A stretch of 20,562 nt of DNA from a virus. Location: positions 1 through 20,562 of the IMG/VR virus record IMGVR_UViG_3300031884_000979; one strand, 5' to 3'. Positions 13,534 through 19,582 of this stretch are shown one piece after another. The notes under the pieces are model-generated. The model made no database searches, was not told where the DNA came from, and saw only the letters and a list, made by a program, of their open reading frames with translations. Within the stretch, counting starts at the first letter, position 1, and each line of letters begins with the position of its first letter. The position numbers and the translations under genes were made by a program.

Positions 13534-13541
13534 CAACTTTA

Positions 13542-14261
13542 ATGAGTAAACAACGAGTGAAAAAGCGTTTTACATCAGAAGTTAACATAATTGATTTCCA
13601 GCCGTATCTTCCGGCGAAAAAGCAACGTGTGAGCATTAATGCACGTAATGCCAATCAAAAACTCTATCTCAGCAAATTGTATTCAGAGTCCACTAGCATA
13701 GTACTTGCTATTGGTCCTGCCGGCACGGGTAAAACCATGTTGGCTGTACAGTTCGGGGTTAAGTTATTTCAGGAAGGCAAGGTTGATAAGATAATTGTGA
13801 CAAGACCCGCCGTGTCCGTAGATGAGGATTTAGGATTTTTACCAGGTGACTTAAATGAAAAGATGGCACCTTGGACAAGACCTATATTTGATGTCTTGGG
13901 CGAATACTATCAAACTAAGGAAATAGCAAAAATGCTAGAGGAAGGTGTTATCGAGATAAGCCCACTTGCGTATATGCGTGGACGCACATTTAAGAACGCA
14001 TACATAGTTGCAGATGAAATGCAAAATGCCACAGTAAATCAAATGAAAATGCTACTAACCCGTCTAGGAGAGGGAAGTAAAATGGTAGTAACAGGAGATT
14101 TGGCACAAGCAGACCGATTGAGCGATAATGGTCTGATTGATTTTTGCAACCTACTCAACAAACAAGAATATTTAGAGCATATTGATATAATTCAATTTGA
14201 TGCTCAAGACATCGAACGCCATAATGCCGTGAAGGAGGTGTTAGCGGTTTATGGAGAATAA
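13542..14261 (+). CDS. phoH: PhoH-like ATPase
   Basis: This 239-aa protein belongs to the PhoH family of P-loop NTPases. Walker A is GPAGTGKT (58-65), followed by the family blocks KIIVTRPAVSVDEDLGFLPGDLNEK and PLAYMRGRTF. Walker B is at IVADEMQNAT, with downstream MVVTGDLAQADR. The length is typical of phage PhoH. PhoH is widespread in marine phages; its cellular role is not settled, though RNA-related activities and phosphate-starvation links are reported for relatives. It is the only plus-strand gene here, transcribed divergently from the lysis unit and convergently with the kinase/nucleotidyltransferase gene. The start is fixed by AGGAG at 13529-13533, which lies inside a hairpin. Confidence 0.92.
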   Translation: MSKQRVKKRFTSEVNIIDFQPYLPAKKQRVSINARNANQKLYLSKLYSESTSIVLAIGPAGTGKTMLAVQFGVKLFQEGKVDKIIVTRPAVSVDEDLGFLPGDLNEKMAPWTRPIFDVLGEYYQTKEIAKMLEEGVIEISPLAYMRGRTFKNAYIVADEMQNATVNQMKMLLTRLGEGSKMVVTGDLAQADRLSDNGLIDFCNLLNKQEYLEHIDIIQFDAQDIERHNAVKEVLAVYGE

Positions 14262-14286
14262 AGTAGAAATACTTTAGATTGTCAGT

Positions 14287-14310
14287 GAAAGGGCTCTAGG
14301 GAGCCCTTTC
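14287..14310. terminator. Bidirectional hairpin terminator between convergent genes
   Basis: GAAAGGGCTC (14287-14296), loop TAGG and GAGCCCTTTC (14301-14310) form a perfect 10-bp stem. It sits in the 75-bp gap between the 3' ends of phoH and the minus-strand kinase gene, so it can serve both. The U-tract after the stem is short on either strand (the TTTC is in the stem itself), so efficiency is uncertain. Confidence 0.8.
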
Positions 14311-14336
14311 TAATTACTAGCAATTCATTTTCGTAT

Positions 14337-15125
14337 TTAGATACCCAACTCTTTACGAATCTTAGTAGCACTAATATCGGTTACTGTTTCATCAAATGTT
14401 TCTTCGCCGGATGTGTATCCAACACCACGTCCCCATCCAATATGTACAATGTTAGGAACAACTTGTATTTCATACTGTCCTTGATATAACGGGTCTAAGT
14501 CACGTTTGATAAACGATTTGACTTTTTCTACTTCAAATGGATTACTACCTTGCCATCCTTGTACATCACGTACTTGAATAACAACTTGTCCTGTGCGTTC
14601 AAGCAGACGTTCAAATAATGCGCGATGACCATCGTGCCACGGTTGCCAACGTCCTAGCATCTGTACAGTTTCCTTCTTCCAATCAAATACAGGACGTCTA
14701 CGATTATACAAAATATGTTCAGCAATAAAGTCTGCCCATTTTTCTGCCGCTTGTTCTGTAATGCGAAAGTCGTATATCTCAGGTTCTTGGAACATGGCAT
14801 TAGTATCTGCGTAACGTCCTTCCCTAATAGTATCTACCCAGATAGTCCAATCTGCTTTGAAGTTGTTACGCATCTCAACTAAAGGTGCAACAAAGTCAGC
14901 AATAGCATAATCACCATCAAGTTTGTCAGCAAGCTCACGCATACGATTACTTTGTCTAATTCTGCCCGCTTCACTAAAATCCCAATCATTGTATTCCGAT
15001 CTAACTCTATCAGCATTAAGCCAAACAGTCTTTTTATCGTGTGCATCTAAACAAGATCGCAATCGCTCTGCTAGTGTGGTTTTACCAGCACCTGGCAATC
15101 CCATAATTAATATTCGTTGTGTCAT
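14337..15125 (-). CDS. APS-kinase-like domain fused to HxGH nucleotidyltransferase domain
   Basis: This is a 262-aa fusion. Residues 1-145 resemble adenylylsulfate kinase (CysC): Walker A GLPGAGKTT (9-17), VWLNADRVRSEYNDWDFSEAGRIRQSNRMRELAD (like the CysC DxDNxR...DLGFS..DR region), an IADFVAPLVEMR block and TIWVDT. That enzyme phosphorylates APS to PAPS. Residues 152-262 are a compact nucleotidyltransferase domain with GRWQPWHDGH (158-167, HxGH) and ISATKIR (251-257). ATP sulfurylase belongs to the same superfamily, but this domain is far shorter, so its substrate is open. The start overlaps the sulfotransferase-like gene's stop (ATGA), suggesting a shared pathway. A nucleoside or sugar kinase is the alternative for the first domain. 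Confidence 0.82.
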   Translation of the reverse strand: MTQRILIMGLPGAGKTTLAERLRSCLDAHDKKTVWLNADRVRSEYNDWDFSEAGRIRQSNRMRELADKLDGDYAIADFVAPLVEMRNNFKADWTIWVDTIREGRYADTNAMFQEPEIYDFRITEQAAEKWADFIAEHILYNRRRPVFDWKKETVQMLGRWQPWHDGHRALFERLLERTGQVVIQVRDVQGWQGSNPFEVEKVKSFIKRDLDPLYQGQYEIQVVPNIVHIGWGRGVGYTSGEETFDETVTDISATKIRKELGI

Positions 15126-15706
15126 TTATATCTCTCTGTAACAGCATTTATAATTAATGGATAATTAGATGGGTAAGGAGTTTTTACCGCTAGTACCTGA
15201 GGGTGTAATAATGGAGAGAATGTTTCGTACACCATGGTTGCATCTGTTTGAAGATTGTTGACAATATTATTATCATACTTTACCATGTTTATACAATAGT
15301 CGATTTTTTCTAAATCAATATCAATAGGGCGATTATAATTATCGCCTTCCGATTGTTTATCGGAATAAAACCACATATTTCGAAAATATGCAACATAATG
15401 ACTGGCTATTTGAAATATTATGCTATTTCTTTTTAATTTAATAGTGAAACATTCTGGAGAAAATACCTTTTCCATATACCAATCAGGCATACTTGCTATG
15501 CTACTACCTAGAATTTTTAAAATATAACGATTAGTTGTTTTAGAGAATTCTAAAAACTCTGCCAATTGATCAGGAGTGTAGTTAGGCTCGTTAAAAAATC
15601 TTACCTCTAATGTTTTTTCTAAATGATGCCCAAGTGCCCCACTACCACATCTTGGAGGGCTTATTATAATAATTGGTAATTTTGTAAACTCTGGAATTTG
15701 AAACAT
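15122..15706 (-). CDS. Sulfotransferase-like protein
   Basis: This 194-aa protein has an N-terminal strand and P-loop-like motif PIIIISPPRCGSGALG (11-26), matching the 5'-phosphosulfate-binding PRSGT-type loop of PAPS-dependent sulfotransferases. FFNEP (37-41) follows. The block TIKLKRNSIIFQIASHYVA (88-106) matches the 3'-phosphate-binding region (R93 and S102; pattern LxRxxxxxQxxS, as in Stf0-like enzymes). It is shorter than most sulfotransferases (250-300 aa), so the acceptor-binding part is reduced. It starts 1 bp after the clamp-loader stop and overlaps the APS-kinase-like gene, whose product could supply PAPS. The acceptor is unknown; host surface glycans or phage structures are possible. 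Confidence 0.72.
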   Translation of the reverse strand: MFQIPEFTKLPIIIISPPRCGSGALGHHLEKTLEVRFFNEPNYTPDQLAEFLEFSKTTNRYILKILGSSIASMPDWYMEKVFSPECFTIKLKRNSIIFQIASHYVAYFRNMWFYSDKQSEGDNYNRPIDIDLEKIDYCINMVKYDNNIVNNLQTDATMVYETFSPLLHPQVLAVKTPYPSNYPLIINAVTERYK

Positions 15707-15707
15707 C

Positions 15708-16622
15708 TTAGAGATAACTTAATCGAATTAAAGTAGCCGCAAGATTAATTTCTGGATCAATTACTAGTGTATGATCTACTAAACCTTGTTTAATAATCAA
15801 GATTGCTTTGTCTTGTACAGACTCTTCACCGAAAATTTCTATGTTATCGTACAACCAACGATAAACTTCTTCCATTTCTTCTGGACGAGCCTGACTGCAT
15901 ACTAGTTTACGTGCTTCGGCAATCTTTCCTGCCTTGAATAATGCAACCATTTCTAGTTTATAATCTTGTTCACCAGTATCACCTTTCTCTGGACTGTGCA
16001 AATTACCATCTAAACTGTTCATTTGAACGGTGTTAATACACTTACGCAAGTCTGGATACGTTGCTTTGACAAATGTGTCCAGTGTATCCAAGTCGAATTC
16101 GACATTTTCTTCTACTAAGATAGTAGCAACACGAGCAGTAAACTCTGTAATGTCCACTCTTTCGATATGGAATCCCTGACATCTGCTATGTAAAGCAGGA
16201 ATAATACGGTTAGGATAGTTGCAAGTAAGAATAAAACGTGCAGTGGTGTGATATTCTTCCATAACTCCACGCAAGGCCGCCTGAGCATTTGGGGACAAAT
16301 AGTCCGCCTCGTCTAATAGTACTACTTTAAAATCTCCGAATGGAATCATCCGGACAAAGTTTACAATTTTATCTCTAACATCTTCTACGCTATTTGTTCT
16401 ACTAGCGTTAATTTCTAAAATATCTAAATCGTTTAAGTCTAGTTCGTGAAACAAAATTTTAGCAAGGGTAGTTTTACCGATACCAGCATTTCCACTAAAC
16501 AATAAATGCGGAATTGATTTTTGTTTGATCCATGCTTGGACTTGTTCTTTTTGATGCGCATCTCTGAATACATATCCATCGATAGTATTAGGACGATATT
16601 TTTCTACCCATAGTTCTCTCAT
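15708..16622 (-). CDS. 44: Sliding-clamp loader large subunit (T4 gp44 type)
   Basis: This 304-aa AAA+ ATPase opens the ring clamp and loads it on primer-template DNA in the phage replisome. Start ATG 16620-16622 gives MRELWVEKYRP, the classic opening of gp44/RFC proteins. It overlaps the upstream stop as ATGA and has GAGGA before it; the in-frame start 27 bp upstream is rejected. Walker A is GNAGIGKT (44-51), Walker B LLDEAD (102-107), sensor 1 lies around FILTCNYPN and the SRC motif at 146-148. A helical collar domain fills the C-terminus. The small subunit gp62, polymerase and clamp are not in this window. Confidence 0.93.
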   Translation of the reverse strand: MRELWVEKYRPNTIDGYVFRDAHQKEQVQAWIKQKSIPHLLFSGNAGIGKTTLAKILFHELDLNDLDILEINASRTNSVEDVRDKIVNFVRMIPFGDFKVVLLDEADYLSPNAQAALRGVMEEYHTTARFILTCNYPNRIIPALHSRCQGFHIERVDITEFTARVATILVEENVEFDLDTLDTFVKATYPDLRKCINTVQMNSLDGNLHSPEKGDTGEQDYKLEMVALFKAGKIAEARKLVCSQARPEEMEEVYRWLYDNIEIFGEESVQDKAILIIKQGLVDHTLVIDPEINLAATLIRLSYL

Positions 16623-16813
16623 ACTAATTCCTCTAAAATTCCTAAACACTCAGCTAGACCTAAAAAGCCCGCTGATACTTTAAGCCATGCTCCCATCAAA
16701 ACAGGATCTGAGCCTGCTAGGAATAGTGTTACAAATGCGGTTAATCGCAGGAAACTTTTTGCCAGGCTTACATAAAAATGACCTTGACTTGTGTCTTTAG
16801 GTTGAATTTCCAT
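16619..16813 (-). CDS. Small membrane protein coupled to the clamp-loader gene
   Basis: This 64-aa product has a polar N-terminus (1-16) followed by two hydrophobic stretches (about 20-34 and 38-60, Leu/Ala/Gly/Val rich). It therefore probably spans or lies in the inner membrane. It has a strong AAGGAGA before ATG 16811-16813 and its TGA overlaps the clamp-loader ATG, so it seems translated and coupled. It directly follows a sigma70-type promoter and is the first gene of the unit. It does not resemble gp62. The function is unknown. Confidence 0.6.
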   Translation of the reverse strand: MEIQPKDTSQGHFYVSLAKSFLRLTAFVTLFLAGSDPVLMGAWLKVSAGFLGLAECLGILEELV

Positions 16814-16831
16814 ACTTTTCTCCTTTAATAC

Positions 16832-16860
16832 ATTATACAGGTGAAAACAGGGCTAGTCAA
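16832..16860 (-). promoter_or_regulatory. Sigma70-type promoter for the gp44/sulfotransferase unit
   Basis: On the minus strand, TTGACT (complement of 16855-16860), a 17-bp spacer and TATAAT (complement of 16832-16837) match the host consensus at 11 of 12 positions. The -35 box lies in the loop and arm of the terminator hairpin at 16846-16870. The start would be near 16825, about 12 bp before the 64-aa gene. Confidence 0.8.
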
Positions 16861-16870
16861 TAGCCCTGTT
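16846..16870 (-). terminator. Rho-independent terminator after the co-chaperonin gene
   Basis: Minus-strand AACAGGGCTA, loop TTGAC and TAGCCCTGTT form a perfect 10-bp stem that ends in a run of four T. It lies 16 bp after the stop of the GroES-like gene (16886) and ends the leftward unit that enters from 20562. Confidence 0.85.
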
Positions 16871-16885
16871 GCTCGATGTAATAGT

Positions 16886-17302
16886 TTATTGTTCGAAACT
16901 TGGTCTAGCAAATGTACTAGGATCGAATGTTGCGTGTGACACTTTAGAATGAGATCCGTGTGTATTCAACATGTTTTCTTCTGGCTTTTCGTCAGTGACT
17001 ATTAAAATTGCGTTCGGATCACCACGGCGAATAACAATATCATTGCCATCGTCATCTAACACAGTAAATCCGCGACTCCAACGGCCATGCTCTAGTAAAA
17101 TCCATTCGCCTGCTTTTACGTCTTTTTGTTCAGGCCCAACTGCATGCACTTTACCCCAACGGTGTCTAACACCTTCGGACTTACCGTCATCACTGAGAAT
17201 AACAATACCACTTTTGGTTTTTACTTCATCAAAGTTCATATCAGTAACAATAATATTATTACGGATCGGCTTTAATTTGCTTAATAATACTTTCCTACTC
17301 AT
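16886..17302 (-). CDS. GroES-like co-chaperonin (gp31-type)
   Basis: This 138-aa protein fits the GroES fold: LSKLKPIRNNIIVTD (start of the beta barrel), then a loop with KSGIVIL (30-36), whose hydrophobic residues match the mobile-loop position that binds GroEL. GKVHAVGPEQKDVKAGEWILLE (50-71) and NAILIVTDE (97-105) follow. T4 gp31 replaces GroES so that the major capsid protein folds inside host GroEL. The barrel is followed by a polar tail of about 30 residues (107-138), longer than in GroES. Its start overlaps the upstream stop as TAATG and a terminator follows. A distant GroES relative of different use is possible, but the layout fits well. Confidence 0.78.
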   Translation of the reverse strand: MSRKVLLSKLKPIRNNIIVTDMNFDEVKTKSGIVILSDDGKSEGVRHRWGKVHAVGPEQKDVKAGEWILLEHGRWSRGFTVLDDDGNDIVIRRGDPNAILIVTDEKPEENMLNTHGSHSKVSHATFDPSTFARPSFEQ

Positions 17303-17529
17303 TAATTGCCATCCGGTGAACTAATTTGATCAGGAATTCCTGTACTACTAGCTTGTAGTTGCTCTTTTTTGATAATTTTGCCGCCTGGGCCAATTTTGTC
17401 CCCACGAGCGTTTACCTTAGCATTTCCTACTGCAAGTGTTAATTCGTTTTTGGCAATTAACTTGTTCAAGTCAACTTCTTTGCCTCTAGCACTTTTATAC
17501 ACTTTACGTTGTTGTTCTTTCATTGCCAT
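17302..17529 (-). CDS. Small conserved phage protein upstream of co-chaperonin
   Basis: This 75-aa protein is basic, with a clear pattern SARGKEVDLNKLIAKNE, then VGNAKVNARGDKIGPGGKIIKKEQ, then a Ser/Asp-rich end. The region looks like a short conserved domain rather than low complexity. Similar small proteins occur in T4-like marine phages, to my recollection without known function. ATG 17527-17529 has AAGGAGA at ideal spacing. The stop overlaps the GroES-like start (TAATG), so the two are coupled. It is possibly a head-assembly or structural factor, given the partner gene. Confidence 0.65.
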   Translation of the reverse strand: MAMKEQQRKVYKSARGKEVDLNKLIAKNELTLAVGNAKVNARGDKIGPGGKIIKKEQLQASSTGIPDQISSPDGN

Positions 17530-17557
17530 ATTAATCTCCTTAAGATTATAATATTAC

Positions 17558-18067
17558 TTATCTCAGGAATTCCTGCCAGTCTAAATTATATTTGACAGAA
17601 TCTATTTGATGTACACCTAGCAAATATAACACAAAACTAGCTACACTAGAACCCCTTCCTACACCCCATACTATGCCATTTTCGTTGCAAGTATCCACAA
17701 AATGTTTAGTCCATTGTAGTAGTGGAATCATATGACGTTCTTGGTAAGCAGTCATTTCAGCATTAACCCGGGCAATTTGCTCTGGAGTTGTACATCGATT
17801 TAAACACCATTCTTTTACATCGAAATCTCGATATTCTTCTGGCATAAACCAGTCACTTTGTAGAGCTTGATCAAAGTCTGCTATGTCAATAGATTCTATT
17901 TGTTCATTAAACCGATGAAACGAAAAGCCAGCAGTTTCCTGCAACTGTTCAATGTCTTCAGTATAATCTACTGTAAGATCTTTGAGGTTGGTTAACTTTC
18001 CTTGATATAGGAATTTGAATATATCGACGGAATTAAAAATAGGATTACCGAATTTATCTAGGCGCAT
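17558..18067 (-). CDS. Short DNA polymerase III alpha-like protein lacking catalytic aspartates
   Basis: This 169-aa protein ends with a stretch that closely matches the palm entry of bacterial replicative DnaE/PolC: GIVWGVGRGSSVASFVLYLLG (131-151), then IDSVKYNLDWQEFLR. In DnaE the equivalent GPGRGSGAGSLVAY...[22 protein letters not shown] continues to the catalytic Asp residues. Here the frame stops right after the FLR, so the metal-binding aspartates are missing. The N-terminal 110 residues (MRLDKFGNPIF...) have few clear matches, although part may be the linker to the polymerase core. The natural stop and intact spacing suggest a maintained small protein rather than random decay. It cannot be a polymerase by itself. 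The Shine-Dalgarno sequence is weak. Confidence 0.72.
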   Translation of the reverse strand: MRLDKFGNPIFNSVDIFKFLYQGKLTNLKDLTVDYTEDIEQLQETAGFSFHRFNEQIESIDIADFDQALQSDWFMPEEYRDFDVKEWCLNRCTTPEQIARVNAEMTAYQERHMIPLLQWTKHFVDTCNENGIVWGVGRGSSVASFVLYLLGVHQIDSVKYNLDWQEFLR

Positions 18068-18077
18068 AGCCTATATT

Positions 18078-18308
18078 TTAGTTGACTTTAATTAAATTGT
18101 CAAGTGTTTTATCTCGATTGGACATCAATTTATCCAATTGTAGTTTTCTACGTTTGCCAATTTCTTGTTTATAATCTTCTAATAAACTAGCAATTTGAGT
18201 TTTAACTGCTGTATTAGTAGTCATAAAATACTTTTTAGTCAAATCAGTAATTTTAGATTCTATTTCGGAATCTTTAAGATTTGAAAAATCTCCAGCTAAT
18301 GGATGCAT
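18078..18308 (-). CDS. Small conserved helical phage protein
   Basis: This 76-aa protein starts [20 protein letters not shown] and is then almost entirely helical and charged, with a coiled-coil-like heptad run (about 15-62) and a short end DNLIKVN. Similar proteins are commonly seen next to structural genes of T4-like marine phages, as far as I recall, with no assigned function. ATG 18306-18308 overlaps the stop of the fibre-like gene (TAATG). It is probably a small structural or assembly factor. Confidence 0.62.
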   Translation of the reverse strand: MHPLAGDFSNLKDSEIESKITDLTKKYFMTTNTAVKTQIASLLEDYKQEIGKRRKLQLDKLMSNRDKTLDNLIKVN

Positions 18309-19582
18309 TAATAAGTACCTGACAATTTAATAAACACAGTTGCCCCACCGTCAACAGACCATGCATCGATAACTTGATATAAACCAATGGTGCCTAATGT
18401 AACAGTATTTGCACTACTGGTTATACTAGCTGTTCCGGTAGTATTTGTTACAGTTGTTGCAGGGCCACCTAAAATATTAGCCTGACCAACAACTACAGTT
18501 GTTCCGCTGATAACAGCAAGTACATAATATACTCCAGTAGTTAAACTACCAAGTGTGCTAGTGAAAGACAATGGAGTATTAACAACCATGTTAACTGTTG
18601 ATCCAACAGTTACTAAATTGCCAGTTCCGGAAATAGCAACACCAGAAACTGTTAAACTGTTGTTGAGTGTATAACTTGATCCAGACATGACAGTTGTTGT
18701 AGCAACAGTTTGACTAGCACTAACAGTATAAGTACCAATACCGCCCATGCCTGTTCCTAATGCACTGATATATGTTCCAGCGGTTACGCCAGTACCGGTA
18801 ATTGCCATTCCAACACTAATTGCACCAGCTGATACAGTATTAACAGTTAGTGTAGTTCCAGTAATCGTTCCTGAAAATGATGCATTGTTTACAGCGGTAA
18901 TATAAGTTCCAGAAGTGACACCTGTTCCTGATAAAGTCATTCCAACTGTAGGACTTGTGATGCCGCCAGAATATGTAGTACCTGTGCTAATCACAGTTAA
19001 AGTTGTACCGGTGATGAACGAAGTAGTAGCTGTAGTAAATCCAGTTATTGCAGTTGCAGTTGCAGTGGTACTAAATGCTTGCCCTAACCATCCTGTGGCT
19101 GTTCTAATAGTGCCTGCGTTGGAACTACTTAAAGTTACCGTACGAGTAGAAACTTGATCTCCGATTAACATAACTCGAACAAGTCCATATTGTCCAGCAG
19201 TTGGCCAATTGGTAAATGTCAGTGTAGCATTTCCTGATAATGTAAATTTTTGTATAGGACCATTTGTTAAATCAATGTTTGCTGAAACTGGAATTGTTCC
19301 GCCATTGAAAAATACGCCGTAAAATTCATTAAACAATCCGTTGGCAATTGTGCTTCCTAGCAAATTGTTTACAGTTGGAGTAGCAGTAAACGTATTTGAA
19401 TCAGTCAAATTAAGTGTAGCAGTAGTTACAGCTTTAGTTTGTAAATCTGTAATCTCTGATTGCGCAGAAGCTAACGCGGCAGCAATAGCGGTAAAATTAT
19501 CGCGAAATCCTTGACTATCATTGTCTTGGCCCGCTACTGGGTAAGTTGTGCTAATTGCTGAGTAATTTATTTGACTTGTCAT
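18308..19582 (-). CDS. Fibre-like virion structural protein with Thr/Ser/Gly-rich repeats
   Basis: This 424-aa protein has an N-terminal part (1-165) with [26 protein letters not shown], a short helix and beta-rich segments ([20 protein letters not shown]). The C-terminal 25 residues ([25 protein letters not shown]) look like the end of the same beta domain. Between them, residues about 189-390 consist of Thr/Gly/Val-rich repeats: two copies of [FI]TGTTLTV...GMxLxGTGVTxGTYI (189-230 and 239-299), and a different repeat-like block. Such repeats are typical of beta-solenoid or Ig-like fibre segments. ATG 19580-19582 overlaps the upstream stop (ATGA), and a late-type promoter box lies 30 bp upstream. 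A tail-fibre or neck/whisker-type protein is inferred. Confidence 0.72.
   Translation of the reverse strand: MTSQINYSAISTTYPVAGQDNDSQGFRDNFTAIAAALASAQSEITDLQTKAVTTATLNLTDSNTFTATPTVNNLLGSTIANGLFNEFYGVFFNGGTIPVSANIDLTNGPIQKFTLSGNATLTFTNWPTAGQYGLVRVMLIGDQVSTRTVTLSSSNAGTIRTATGWLGQAFSTTATATAITGFTTATTSFITGTTLTVISTGTTYSGGITSPTVGMTLSGTGVTSGTYITAVNNASFSGTITGTTLTVNTVSAGAISVGMAITGTGVTAGTYISALGTGMGGIGTYTVSASQTVATTTVMSGSSYTLNNSLTVSGVAISGTGNLVTVGSTVNMVVNTPLSFTSTLGSLTTGVYYVLAVISGTTVVVGQANILGGPATTVTNTTGTASITSSANTVTLGTIGLYQVIDAWSVDGGATVFIKLSGTY
18630..19020 (-). repeat. Coding repeats in the fibre-like gene
   Basis: This region encodes two tandem, diverged copies of a 40-60-residue Thr/Gly-rich module (ITGTTLTV...GTGVTxGTYI). 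At DNA level they share patterns such as ACTGTTAA/GTTCC but are not identical, so the duplication is not recent. Boundaries are approximate. Confidence 0.6.

Noticed and set aside
16623-16649. Nine-residue longer start of the clamp-loader gene
   Set aside because: The MRELWVEKYRP opening is the normal start of this family and has a GAGGA plus ATGA overlap.
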